DNA of 23,426 nt from Myxococcales bacterium UBA1238 (GCA_002309015.1 DBWM01000033.1:95505-118930); one strand, 5' to 3'. Counted from the stretch's first letter, positions 16,524 through 23,426 are shown. Numbers and translations are program-made. Notes: generated from the letters alone by a model not told the origin.

Positions 16524-19500
16524 TTACTCCCCCAAAAGATACTTCCGCAGGGCTGCCCGCCCGGCTTCCGAATCCAGAACGAACACCCGGTAGCGCTTTT
16601 GCTTTTCCCAGTACCGAAGACGCTCTTCCGGCAGGGGCGAATCGACGGCGATCGCGCGCTTGCTGCTCCATTTCTGGCCGGAATACCCTTCACCCAAATC
16701 GATCGGTCCATCGGCCGGGGGGAGTCTGCGTTCATCACCACCAGAGCTGCCCGGGCCCGGCTGCTGGGCGCTTTGCCGGGGATCGGGCTCGACCTGCGCG
16801 GCCTGGAGCGCTGTCAGCATCTTTAAGGCCGCATCGTTCCTGCGGTTTAAGAGTTCATGCTCGGGCTGGTTGTAATAGGAGAGCAGGCAATGGTAGCAGC
16901 TGCGCGAACATTCGTTTTTTTGATCGACGAGGGCCTCGGGCGTCTTTGCAGCCTCCACATTTTGGTAATGCATGCGCTTTAAGGCTTCCCGGGCCACTTT
17001 GGGCAGGGCCGAGGGATCGCGCACCAGGCGGTTTAACACCCCTGCCCCGCCTTCGGTCGCTTCATAGAACAAAATGGCGTTCCGGTCGCGCCGCGATGGG
17101 AGGGCTTCGGCCAAAAGCTCGCTCTCTTCCACCTGAAACAGGGTTTCGATCCCGCAGAGCAGCGCCTGCTGGAGCGTCGCCCAGGTTTCCTTTTGCAAAG
17201 TCTCCCCGAACTGCAGGATCAGCGCATTCTTGCGATCCTGCACCATCGGGATCACGAGCTGCTTCCTGACGTCATCGAAAGCATCGAGCCCCTCTTCCGC
17301 CAGGGGATCGCTCTTTTCGCTCAGCCATTTGCCCGAGCCGGGATCGATGTAAAAGCCGTCGGGGCGGCCCGGGGCGCGGCGGCGGAGGCCTTTGTTGAGG
17401 CGCACAATTTCGGCGCCAGGCCCGTAGCTTAAATGCGCGATGCAGGTTCCCCCAAGCCAGACCTTCGCGGTCTCTTTGCAGGGCTGGTGATCGCGCTCCA
17501 GAAAACGGAAGCAGGTCTGGATTTCAAAGCCCTGCCGGCGGCGCTCTTCGTCGTTTGCGGTGATGCGGCTTTCGGGTCGGGTGAGCAGGTTATCGATCTT
17601 GAAGGCGTTATGGATCTCTGCGGCGTCGCTTAGGGGTTGCCGGCAGTTGGAGCAGCATTCGTCGGTCGCTTCTTTGATCATCATGCCGCAATGGCTGCAA
17701 ATCCGGAGCGGCGTCAGGTTCAGATCCCAGAAGCCCTCTTCGCCCTTGCGATCTTCGCTTTTGAGCTTGGCGGCGTGGACGCGGTAGATATGCCCCTCGT
17801 GGTAAATCAGGCTGAAGGGGCCAAACTCGGCGAGCGCAAGGAAGCGCGGCCGCTGAAGGAAGACGCCCTGGCCTTTTTGACGTCCCGGCAGAAAAGCGAG
17901 GAGCGGGAGGCGCGGGAAGTTGTAGCCGGGCAAAAAACCTTCCGTCGCCAGGTAACGATACAGATAAAAATCGTTGTTTTGCGTGAGCCGCTCGGCCCGA
18001 AGGAGGCTGAGCTGCTGGGCAGCGTCGCCTAACATGCGGTTGGCCTGATCGATTTGGGTTTTGGTATAGCGGCCGCCCTGTTGCACGATCGCGCTGTTTC
18101 GGCGGTGCTGATCCAGGGCCGATTCGTAGAGCGTCTGCCAGCGGTCCAAAGCCTTCAAAAATGCGGCGTAGCTGCCTTCAAAGATCTCCGCAGCAAACTC
18201 ATCGAGGGGCCTTTCCGCCCAATCCCCGCCCAGATCGCCGGGCGAAATCCCCGTCTTTTCCAAAAAAGCCGCCATCTGCCGGACGGTCTGCTGCTTTTTT
18301 TGAGGCGAAAACTGAAGCGCCTCGGCGTAGGCCTGTTTGATCTTTTGGGGAAGGCCGTCGCCCGGGGCGCCCTCGCTTTCAAAATCGAAGAGTTCAAAAA
18401 CCGAAGACGGGAGCTCGATCTGCGCGCAGGTGAGCCAAATCGCGTGCAGATGGCTTTCGATCAGATCGCGGTTGGTGAGATCGATCATGGGCGGCCGGAC
18501 TTCGCCGTGAACCATGTCGCCCGGGCGCGCAAAATAATACTGATCGTGCGGGCTTTGGGCCGAGCAGAAGGTCAGCGCCAGAGCCGACTGCCCGGAACGC
18601 CCCGATCGCCCGGCCCGCTGCGCGTAGTTTGCGGGGGAAGGCGGCATGTTGCGCATGTAGACGACGTTCAGCTGCGCGATGTCGATGCCGAGCTCCATGG
18701 TGGGCGAGCAATAGAGGATCGGCAGGAACCGGTTCGGCTCGTACCGCTCTTTTAACCGGGAAGCGTTTTGCAGCAGGGCTTTTTGGTCTTCTTCGGTATA
18801 GCGGAACCGCATCTCGCGCAGTTCTCTGAGCTCCGCATCGATCTGAGCGGTATGGGTGCGCGCTTCGGGCATCATCGCCGAAAAATCCAGGTTTCGGCCG
18901 GGCCGGTTCAGCTTTTTGGCGAGCTTCTCGTAATACTGCCTGTAATATTTGTTGGGGCAGTTCTCGGGGGTCGCCTTCAGAAAGACCGCGCGCTCGGTGT
19001 TCAGCTGATAGCCCGAAAGGCCCGAGTCGCTGTATCGCTTTAAAAGACCCACCTTTTCGGCCTGCCGGAGCAGGCAGTCGATCATCTCGTTATAAGCTTC
19101 TTTGGAGAGGCCTTCGATGCGTGAGCGCAGATCAAACCCAAAATCGGCCTCGCTCTTTTCCAGGTTCAGCGGCTTCAGGTGGTCGCTTCGGAGCAGACGC
19201 CCGAGGGCGGATTGCTGACCCAGTTTCACCGTGCGCCAGGCGGCTTTTGCGGAGCGTTTGCGGTAAGCGCCCGGGCCGGCGTCCCTCTGGGCCTGTTCCA
19301 GGGGGCTCAGGGCAAAATTGAAGGGCTCGATCTCGTCCAGCTGATCGATCTGCCAGGGCGGAAGGATGCTGTTGCCGGATTTGGGCAAATCTCCGGGGTT
19401 GAAGTTCATATAAAGCGCGAAGCGGTGGCGCAGGAGATCGAGGATCGCCTTGAGGATGAGGGCGCGCGCTTTCGGCCCGAGCGAGCTCAGGAAATCGTTT

Positions 19501-21896
19501 TCACAGAACAGATCCTCCCGGCCGCAATGGATTTCCAGATCCAGATAGTCCACCGAGACGAGGCCCAGCTGCTCCAGATCGGGCTGATTGATGCGCCGGC
19601 TGCCCTGCTGGTCGTGCCACAGCAGGTAATGCAGATATTGCCTGAGCCATTCGCAGTTTTTTTCAAACGCCCGGCCCACCGCCTCGTCGCTGAACCAGAT
19701 CTGCGGATGCGCTTTCAGTTCGAGGGCATCGAAGAGCTTTTGCCCCAGAAAATGCCCTTCAATCCCGGCCGGGGATGCCTTTTCGAGCGCGCAGAGCAAT
19801 CCCGCCCGGAGGATCGAGAGGAATTCAAAATCGTTGAAGTAATCGGTCTGGAAGGCGGCGTCCTGGCGGTTGTCGACGAAGCCTAAGAGTTTGCGCGTAT
19901 GGGGTTGCCCGATGTTCCCTTCGTTGAGCCGGGCGAGGACGGTGTCCGCGATGATGGTGGTCGCGCTGCTCCGGCCTTCGGAGGAAAGCTGGCTCAGCTT
20001 GTTGCGTTCGCGGGTCTGCTGCAGGGCTTCTTCCTTGCATTGCAGGCAAAACCGGAACGGGCCCCGGATGAACCAGATCGGCTGGCCTTCGGCCGGGCCG
20101 GCGATCGTCCCGTCGGGCAAAACGTTGAGCGCCTCGATGTTGTTGAATTTGCTCTTCCCTTTTTTGAGGGATCCGCCCAGCTCCAGCCAGGATTCGGGAA
20201 AATCGGTGTCCTTCCCCGTAAAATCGATGGGGCATGCGCTGGAAGACTGCAAAACCGCGTAGCCGTCGATCTCTTTTTGCCCCGCATCGCAGTCGTCGGT
20301 GGAGTCGATCTCTTCGGCCGAAAGTTTGAGGTCGACGGGGCGCGGCAGGAGCTTCCTCTGATGTTTGTCGCGCAGTTGCCGCACGGCGTAATATTCCTGC
20401 CCGCAATGGCGGCAGAAAAGCACCGGGTAGAGGCGCGCCTCATGGCTCCCCTGCTCGTCTTTCACAGTCATCTGGGGCATGGGCTTGCAGACGAGCTTTC
20501 GCAGCGGGGGTTTTTCGAGGGTGGCGTAAGCGAGACCCATTCCCGAGAAAAATTGATGGAGCCTGAAGGTAAAGAAGGGCTTCCCGCCCCGGCCGGTCCC
20601 GCGCTGCTGCTCGGTTTTGCCGGATTCGAAGAGAAATTTGCGGTAGGCGGACTTCAGGTGGTCGTCGGGCAGGGCCGCATCGGCTTTGAGCTTTGAAAAG
20701 GCCTCTTCGAGGGGGATCGGTTTGGCTCTCAGCCAGGAAGAAGCCGGATTTTGCGGATCTTTCTGGAGCCCCAGCGAGGTTTCAGTCCAGATGGCGAGGG
20801 CGCTCTTAAAGAAATCCTGATCCGACCATTGGGGCGCCCCGCCGTCCCAGGCTTTGAGCTCAGCAGCGAGGGCGCGCTTCACCTCGGGCCGGGTGCCATC
20901 GAGGGCGGGATCCGTCTTGCGCTCCAGACTCTCACCGATGACCTCAAGATCCTCCTCTTCCCTGAGCCCAAAGAAAGCTTTGGCGATCTGCCTGACGGCC
21001 GCCTTGGCGGTTTCGGGTTCCGCATCGCTTTGGGGGCCTTCCGTCCGGGCCGAAACGGCTTCCTCTTTTCGCGACATCGTGGCCGAGGTGCCGATGCAGA
21101 GCAAATCATCTGCGTGGGTGGCCAGCCTGAGGCGGCGGATGAGCATCGCGACGTCGGCGCCCTGCCGGCCCCGGTAACTGTGCAGTTCATCGAGCACGAG
21201 GAACTGCAGCCCGGCACAATGCCCGATCACGTTCCGGTCGTGCTCGCCGTAGCGCACCAGCAGGAGTTCGAGCATCATGAAGTTGGTCAGCAGGATGTCG
21301 GGCGGGTTCTGGGCCATCTGGCTGCGCGCCGCCTCGTCTTCCTGACCGGTGTAGCGGCCCACGGAGATGCAGCCTGCGGCGTTTTTTAAATATTTCTCGA
21401 TCTCACCCTGCTGGCTGTTTGCGAGGGCGTTCATCGGATAGATGATGATCGCGCGCGTCCGGGGCGAGGCATCCTTCTTCTTCTCTTTAAGGATGCGGTC
21501 GACGATGGGCATAAAGAAGCAGAGCGATTTACCCGATCCCGTCCCGGTCGTGACCACAAAGCTCTGATGCCTCGAGGCGCATTCCAGGGCGCGTTCCTGA
21601 TGCCGGTAGAGATCGAGGGGCCGGCCGTCTGCCGAGAAGATCTTCAGCAGTTCAGGTTCGATCCGGCCCTGCTCAGCCCAGTGCTGAAACGAGAAGACCG
21701 ACTTTTGATAGAGAGGATTGAGCTGCAGCAGGGGATCGGGCCAATATTGCTTTTCGGCGCAGACCTGTTTGACCTGCCGCTCCAGATCCGCCGCGCGGAC
21801 GGGGGTAAAGGATCGCGAAAAATCCTCGTAATCCCGGGCAATCTCTTCCTGAAGCTGAAAAACGTTTAAGATCTCTGGGTCGTGATCGGTCTTCAA
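16524..21896 (-). CDS. Giant DEAD-box helicase with DUF1998 (DruE/MrfA-like)
   Basis: This 1790-residue protein has an N-terminal superfamily 2 helicase core: VVTTGTGSGKSLCF (Walker A about 117-124), YPMNALANSQ, DILLTNFMMLE, LVLDELHSYRGRQGADVAM (DELH 236-239) and GTSATMS (269-275). The second RecA-like half, ELGIDIAQLNVVYMRNMPPSP then YAQRAGRSGRSGQ, lies far downstream near residue 1095 after a large insert with Cys pairs (FCRHCG, FCLQC). Further on come a four-Cys cluster (ICSHCG...CCSNC, about 1400) and a C-terminal DUF1998 zinc region (YEATEGGAGVLNRL, then CSRSCYHCLLSYYNQPEH near 1670). The size and order resemble Druantia DruE or a DrmA-DrmB-like fusion. The start is TTG at 21896, with AAAGGGA upstream. 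It likely works in DNA-level anti-phage defence (inference). Confidence 0.87.
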   Translation of the reverse strand: MKTDHDPEILNVFQLQEEIARDYEDFSRSFTPVRAADLERQVKQVCAEKQYWPDPLLQLNPLYQKSVFSFQHWAEQGRIEPELLKIFSADGRPLDLYRHQERALECASRHQSFVVTTGTGSGKSLCFFMPIVDRILKEKKKDASPRTRAIIIYPMNALANSQQGEIEKYLKNAAGCISVGRYTGQEDEAARSQMAQNPPDILLTNFMMLELLLVRYGEHDRNVIGHCAGLQFLVLDELHSYRGRQGADVAMLIRRLRLATHADDLLCIGTSATMSRKEEAVSARTEGPQSDAEPETAKAAVRQIAKAFFGLREEEDLEVIGESLERKTDPALDGTRPEVKRALAAELKAWDGGAPQWSDQDFFKSALAIWTETSLGLQKDPQNPASSWLRAKPIPLEEAFSKLKADAALPDDHLKSAYRKFLFESGKTEQQRGTGRGGKPFFTFRLHQFFSGMGLAYATLEKPPLRKLVCKPMPQMTVKDEQGSHEARLYPVLFCRHCGQEYYAVRQLRDKHQRKLLPRPVDLKLSAEEIDSTDDCDAGQKEIDGYAVLQSSSACPIDFTGKDTDFPESWLELGGSLKKGKSKFNNIEALNVLPDGTIAGPAEGQPIWFIRGPFRFCLQCKEEALQQTRERNKLSQLSSEGRSSATTIIADTVLARLNEGNIGQPHTRKLLGFVDNRQDAAFQTDYFNDFEFLSILRAGLLCALEKASPAGIEGHFLGQKLFDALELKAHPQIWFSDEAVGRAFEKNCEWLRQYLHYLLWHDQQGSRRINQPDLEQLGLVSVDYLDLEIHCGREDLFCENDFLSSLGPKARALILKAILDLLRHRFALYMNFNPGDLPKSGNSILPPWQIDQLDEIEPFNFALSPLEQAQRDAGPGAYRKRSAKAAWRTVKLGQQSALGRLLRSDHLKPLNLEKSEADFGFDLRSRIEGLSKEAYNEMIDCLLRQAEKVGLLKRYSDSGLSGYQLNTERAVFLKATPENCPNKYYRQYYEKLAKKLNRPGRNLDFSAMMPEARTHTAQIDAELRELREMRFRYTEEDQKALLQNASRLKERYEPNRFLPILYCSPTMELGIDIAQLNVVYMRNMPPSPANYAQRAGRSGRSGQSALALTFCSAQSPHDQYYFARPGDMVHGEVRPPMIDLTNRDLIESHLHAIWLTCAQIELPSSVFELFDFESEGAPGDGLPQKIKQAYAEALQFSPQKKQQTVRQMAAFLEKTGISPGDLGGDWAERPLDEFAAEIFEGSYAAFLKALDRWQTLYESALDQHRRNSAIVQQGGRYTKTQIDQANRMLGDAAQQLSLLRAERLTQNNDFYLYRYLATEGFLPGYNFPRLPLLAFLPGRQKGQGVFLQRPRFLALAEFGPFSLIYHEGHIYRVHAAKLKSEDRKGEEGFWDLNLTPLRICSHCGMMIKEATDECCSNCRQPLSDAAEIHNAFKIDNLLTRPESRITANDEERRRQGFEIQTCFRFLERDHQPCKETAKVWLGGTCIAHLSYGPGAEIVRLNKGLRRRAPGRPDGFYIDPGSGKWLSEKSDPLAEEGLDAFDDVRKQLVIPMVQDRKNALILQFGETLQKETWATLQQALLCGIETLFQVEESELLAEALPSRRDRNAILFYEATEGGAGVLNRLVRDPSALPKVAREALKRMHYQNVEAAKTPEALVDQKNECSRSCYHCLLSYYNQPEHELLNRRNDAALKMLTALQAAQVEPDPRQSAQQPGPGSSGGDERRLPPADGPIDLGEGYSGQKWSSKRAIAVDSPLPEERLRYWEKQKRYRVFVLDSEAGRAALRKYLLGE

Positions 21897-21941
21897 GGCA
21901 GATCCCTTTAAATGGCGGGGCGGATGCGGGGTTTTGACTTT

Positions 21942-21984
21942 AAAAGCAAAAAACGGCCTCGATTGGAGACCGTCTTCTGCTTTT
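21942..21984 (-). terminator. Rho-independent terminator of the DUF6261-like gene
   Basis: On the minus strand ACGGTCTC (21973-21966) pairs with GAGGCCGT (21960-21953) as an 8-bp stem with one G-T pair and the loop CAATC, followed directly by a T-tract (complement of 21948-21953). Flanking AAAAGCA and TGCTTTT (21942-21948 and 21978-21984) extend the symmetry. It ends the 21995-22795 gene and separates it from the giant helicase gene, so the two are probably transcribed independently. Confidence 0.85.
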
Positions 21985-21994
21985 GAAAAGGGCT

Positions 21995-22795
21995 TCAGCC
22001 TTTGGCGGCTTCGGGCTTTTCGCTGTTGGGACTTCCACCGGCCGGGCTGCCTTCGGCTTCGCTGGCATTCCCGCCCGCTTCGGCGGCGTCCTTGCGCTTC
22101 TTCTTGGTGGTGCGGCGCTGCTTCATGGTCGCGCGCATCTGATCCATCAGAACGTTGATCTCGTCGATGAAGAGCGAGAGCGACGGATTGGGATTCATCT
22201 CGTGGATGGCGCTGATGCAGGTGGTCAGCGTGTGCAAAGACTCGATGGCCGCGTCGCGGGCCGCCTTGACCTTGCCGGTGCCGATCATCGCCACGGCCTG
22301 CACGTGCTGGCTCGAAAGCTGCATGAACTGGTCGTAGCGCGCCTGGAGTTCATCGATCCATTCATCCATATAGGCCAGGGCGAGATCGCTCCGATCGATC
22401 GCGGAGAGATCGCGGAGCATCGTATGCACCTTGGCGTATTGTTCTTTCAGTTGCAGCCTTGTCAGGTTACCGTAACTGTCGATGATCGCCTTGACGCGCC
22501 GGGCAACCTCGGCGCGGGCGGGATTGGGATGGTTGGAAGTGACCTCTGCAAACTTGGTGATCGCCGACAGAGTCTCATCCACCGCGCTGTCGGCGAGCGA
22601 AACGTCTGCACCACTGACATCGGGCGTTTTGTTGATGACCGAAAGCATTTCATCAACGCAGCCCATAAATTTTTGCGAGAGCTCCAGCTCGGCACCCGTT
22701 AAATGCGTGATGCAGAGCGTCTTGATCGGGATCAAAAGCCCGATCATCTCGTGGTTCCGAACGGCGCTCATCTTCGCAAAATCGACGGTCTTCAT
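21995..22795 (-). CDS. DUF6261-like protein of unknown function
   Basis: The 266-residue protein is almost wholly alpha-helical. It resembles the DUF6261 family, which I know mainly from Bacteroidota. The recognisable parts are the N-terminal RNHEMIGLL segment, a central ARRVKAIIDSYGNLTRLQLKEQYAKVHTMLRDL block (about residues 99-131) and the YMDEWIDELQARYDQFMQL segment. The last 40 residues are a Lys/Arg-rich then Ala/Glu/Gly/Ser-rich disordered tail. There is no signal peptide or membrane helix. ATG 22795 has the near-ideal Shine-Dalgarno GAGGAGGT six bases upstream, so it should be well translated. It has its own terminator and lies divergent from the periodic repeat array and the gene starting at 23403. 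A structural or nucleic-acid-binding role is only a guess. Confidence 0.7.
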   Translation of the reverse strand: MKTVDFAKMSAVRNHEMIGLLIPIKTLCITHLTGAELELSQKFMGCVDEMLSVINKTPDVSGADVSLADSAVDETLSAITKFAEVTSNHPNPARAEVARRVKAIIDSYGNLTRLQLKEQYAKVHTMLRDLSAIDRSDLALAYMDEWIDELQARYDQFMQLSSQHVQAVAMIGTGKVKAARDAAIESLHTLTTCISAIHEMNPNPSLSLFIDEINVLMDQMRATMKQRRTTKKKRKDAAEAGGNASEAEGSPAGGSPNSEKPEAAKG

Positions 22796-22823
22796 CGTCG
22801 TACCTCCTCAGGCGGCAAACCTG

Positions 22824-22850
22824 CGATCGGCCCGAAAATGATGCCGATCG
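22824..22850 (-). other. Inverted repeat in the DUF6261 gene leader
   Basis: CGATCGGC (22824-22831) and GCCGATCG (22843-22850) form a perfect 8-bp inverted repeat with an 11-base loop, between the candidate -10 box and the Shine-Dalgarno of the gene starting at 22795. The left arm runs into GGCCCG, half of the array motif, and lies 124 bp (three array periods) before the first array core, so it may be a degenerate outlying unit or an operator. Confidence 0.55.
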
Positions 22851-22867
22851 TTGCCTTCACGCAAATG

Positions 22868-22873
22868 ACTATA
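22868..22873 (-). promoter_or_regulatory. Candidate -10 box of the DUF6261-like gene
   Basis: TATAGT on the minus strand lies about 70 bases upstream of the ATG at 22795 and is preceded by a strongly AT-rich stretch. The -35 region is poor (TTTCAT at 16 bases spacing), so this is a candidate only. Confidence 0.35.
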
Positions 22874-22923
22874 CAAAATTTTTGGATTCATGAAATAAAA
22901 AGTTGTTCTTTTCCCCTTTTTTT

Positions 22924-22940
22924 ATGGGTTGTTCACCCAT
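22924..22940. other. Small hairpin beside a T-tract
   Basis: ATGGGT (22924-22929) and ACCCAT (22935-22940) form a perfect 6-bp stem with a 5-base loop. The T7 run (22917-22923) lies before it on the plus strand, so on the minus strand the hairpin is followed by A, not T; it is not a standard terminator. It sits at the left border of the repeat array. Confidence 0.5.
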
Positions 22941-22950
22941 ACCAGCCCTT

Positions 22951-23251
22951 TCGGCCCGGCCGAAAGGCGTTTGCGGTTTTAAAACCGTCGATCAGCCCGG
23001 CCGGTTCACATGATCCGGATCAAAAACAGCGATCGGCCCGGCCGTTTTTGATCGATCTGCATAAAATAAAGAAATCAGCCCGGCCGTTTTGGGCGATCCC
23101 GTTTTCGACGCCGCAGCGCCCGGGGCGATCCAGGCTTTTTGGGGTTTAAACAGAAAACCGCCCGGCCGATCTTTTGCCTGGAATCGCAAAGCCCCGAATC
23201 AGCCCGGCCGATCACGGGTTTTCATGTTTAAACCCCGCATCGCCCCGGCCG
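22951..23251 (+). repeat. Array of eight GC-rich units with 41-bp period
   Basis: The core CCCGG starts at 22955, 22996, 23037, 23079, 23119, 23161, 23203 and 23244, giving intervals of 41, 41, 42, 40, 42, 42 and 41 bp. The extended consensus is ATCRGCCCGGCCG, a pseudo-palindrome around a central C whose ideal form is ATCGGCC-C-GGCCGAT. Unit 5 is the most degenerate (GCGCCCGGGGCG). The intervening stretches of about 28 bp are unlike each other but most hold small palindromes, such as CGGTTTTAAAACCG (22974-22987), TGATCCGGATCA (23011-23022), GATCGATC (23050-23057) and GTTTAAAC (23144-23151). The period is not a multiple of three, so it is not coding. Unit 1 is a perfect 10-bp-arm palindrome (22947-22956 and 22958-22967). 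Confidence 0.9.
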
Positions 23252-23329
23252 CCGAAAGATCTTCCGCTTTCAACGCCTGAAAATCTTTCAAAAATTCGGG
23301 GTTTGATATGGAGAAAACCGCAAACGCCT
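22965..23329. repeat. 16-bp perfect inverted repeat spanning the array
   Basis: AGGCGTTTGCGGTTTT at 22965-22980 (in the first spacer) is the exact reverse complement of AAAACCGCAAACGCCT at 23314-23329, past the last unit. The arms bracket units 2-8. A 16-bp exact match is not expected by chance in so short a region. It could close a long-range RNA stem or mark the ends of an element. Confidence 0.8.
23018..23053. repeat. Inverted repeat centred on array unit 3
   Basis: GATCAAAAAC (23018-23027) and GTTTTTGATC (23044-23053) are perfect 10-bp arms enclosing 16 bases that contain unit 3. This makes unit 3 the tip of a stem-loop or cruciform; units 2 and 7 have weaker flanking symmetry (AACCG/CGGTT and CCCG/CGGG). 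Confidence 0.75.
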
Positions 23330-23402
23330 GATAAAGTAAAGCGATCTGCAAAAAATAAAGCGCGAGCGGCATGCAGGAGCAGGCTTTTAAAGGAGAAAAG
23401 CG

Positions 23403-23426
23403 ATGAACCAGCAGGAGATTGAGCTC
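23403..23426 (+). CDS. Start of an unidentified gene, cut by window edge
   Basis: ATG at 23403 is preceded by a strong Shine-Dalgarno AAAGGAG (23388-23394) eight bases upstream. Only eight codons are visible (MNQQEIEL), so no product can be named. It is the first gene downstream of the periodic array on the plus strand and therefore the first candidate for a gene that the array controls or belongs with. Confidence 0.7.

Larger units (their letters stand above)
22796..23402. other. 607-bp gene-free region holding a periodic repeat array
   Basis: No convincing gene lies here: the open frames crossing it have no ribosome sites and no coding character. It holds the leader and a candidate -10 box of the DUF6261-like gene (22796-22873), an AT-rich stretch with a small hairpin (22924-22940), the array of eight GC-rich units (22951-23251), and an AT-rich segment with the second arm of a 16-bp inverted repeat before the Shine-Dalgarno of the gene at 23403. 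Confidence 0.8.

Noticed and set aside
18054..20696. Long plus-strand frames (such as 18054-18755 and 19899-20696) opposite the giant helicase gene
   Set aside because: They are mirror frames of a GC-rich coding strand, without ribosome sites or recognisable domains, while the minus frame has clear helicase motifs throughout.
13733..21896. Complete DISARM or Druantia system
   Set aside because: Only DrmD-like and DUF1998 helicases are present. There is no DrmMI/DrmMII methylase, no DrmC phospholipase-D protein and no other Dru gene in the window, and the two genes are convergent.
22917..22940. Rho-independent terminator left of the array
   Set aside because: The hairpin is preceded by T on the plus strand and followed by A on the minus strand, so the U-tract is on the wrong side for both directions.
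22951..23251. CRISPR array
   Set aside because: The conserved part is only 10-13 bp and imperfect, spacers carry palindromes, and no cas genes are seen in the window.
22992..23422. Open reading frames running through the repeat array on both strands
   Set aside because: They lack ribosome sites, the period of about 41 bp is not a multiple of three, and the residues are low-complexity repeats of the GC motif.
1..23426. tRNA, rRNA, insertion sequence or integrase
   Set aside because: I found no tRNA-like cloverleaf, rRNA segment, transposase or recombinase frame, nor an attachment-site duplication beside the defence-like cluster.

Overview
The window looks like the chromosome of a Gram-negative bacterium of deltaproteobacterial character (Myxococcota or Bdellovibrionota-like; this is an inference). 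The signs are a BamB-type lipoprotein, a small outer-membrane beta-barrel, and two DUF4388 proteins, one fused to a J domain and TPRs, an architecture I associate with those groups. ATG, GTG and TTG starts are all used with recognisable Shine-Dalgarno sequences.

Region 1 (1-8380) is a tightly packed minus-strand block that reads as one housekeeping operon. In transcription order: YfgM-like membrane TPR protein, BamB-like lipoprotein (TTGA stop/start overlap), DUF4388-J-domain-TPR protein, DUF4388 protein, mutL, miaA (ATGA overlap) and cmk, which is cut by the window edge. A good sigma70-type promoter with a perfect TTGACA lies upstream of the YfgM gene.

Region 2 (8381-11461) is plus strand. 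It holds an 8-stranded outer-membrane beta-barrel gene whose promoter predicts a leaderless mRNA, then lon. The HD phosphohydrolase gene at 11541-12836 converges on lon.

Region 3 (12914-21896) is accessory and defence-like. A restriction-type HNH nuclease gene (minus) is divergent from a 927-aa SNF2/DrmD-like helicase gene (plus). That helicase gene meets a 1790-aa DEAD-box/DUF1998 helicase gene (DruE/MrfA-like, minus) tail to tail with only 7 bp between stops. No methyltransferase or phospholipase-D nuclease is present, so this is not a complete DISARM; it may be a related or unassigned defence module.

Region 4 (21947-23426) holds a DUF6261-like gene with its own strong leader and terminator, then about 600 bp without a gene. 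That gap contains the most unusual object here: eight copies of a GC-rich pseudo-palindrome (consensus ATCRGCCCGGCCG) spaced 40-42 bp apart (mean about 41.3). The units are separated by dissimilar spacers of about 28 bp, most of which carry small palindromes. A perfect 16-bp inverted repeat has one arm inside the first spacer and the other beyond the last unit. Downstream, a new plus-strand gene begins at 23403 with a clear Shine-Dalgarno and runs off the window.
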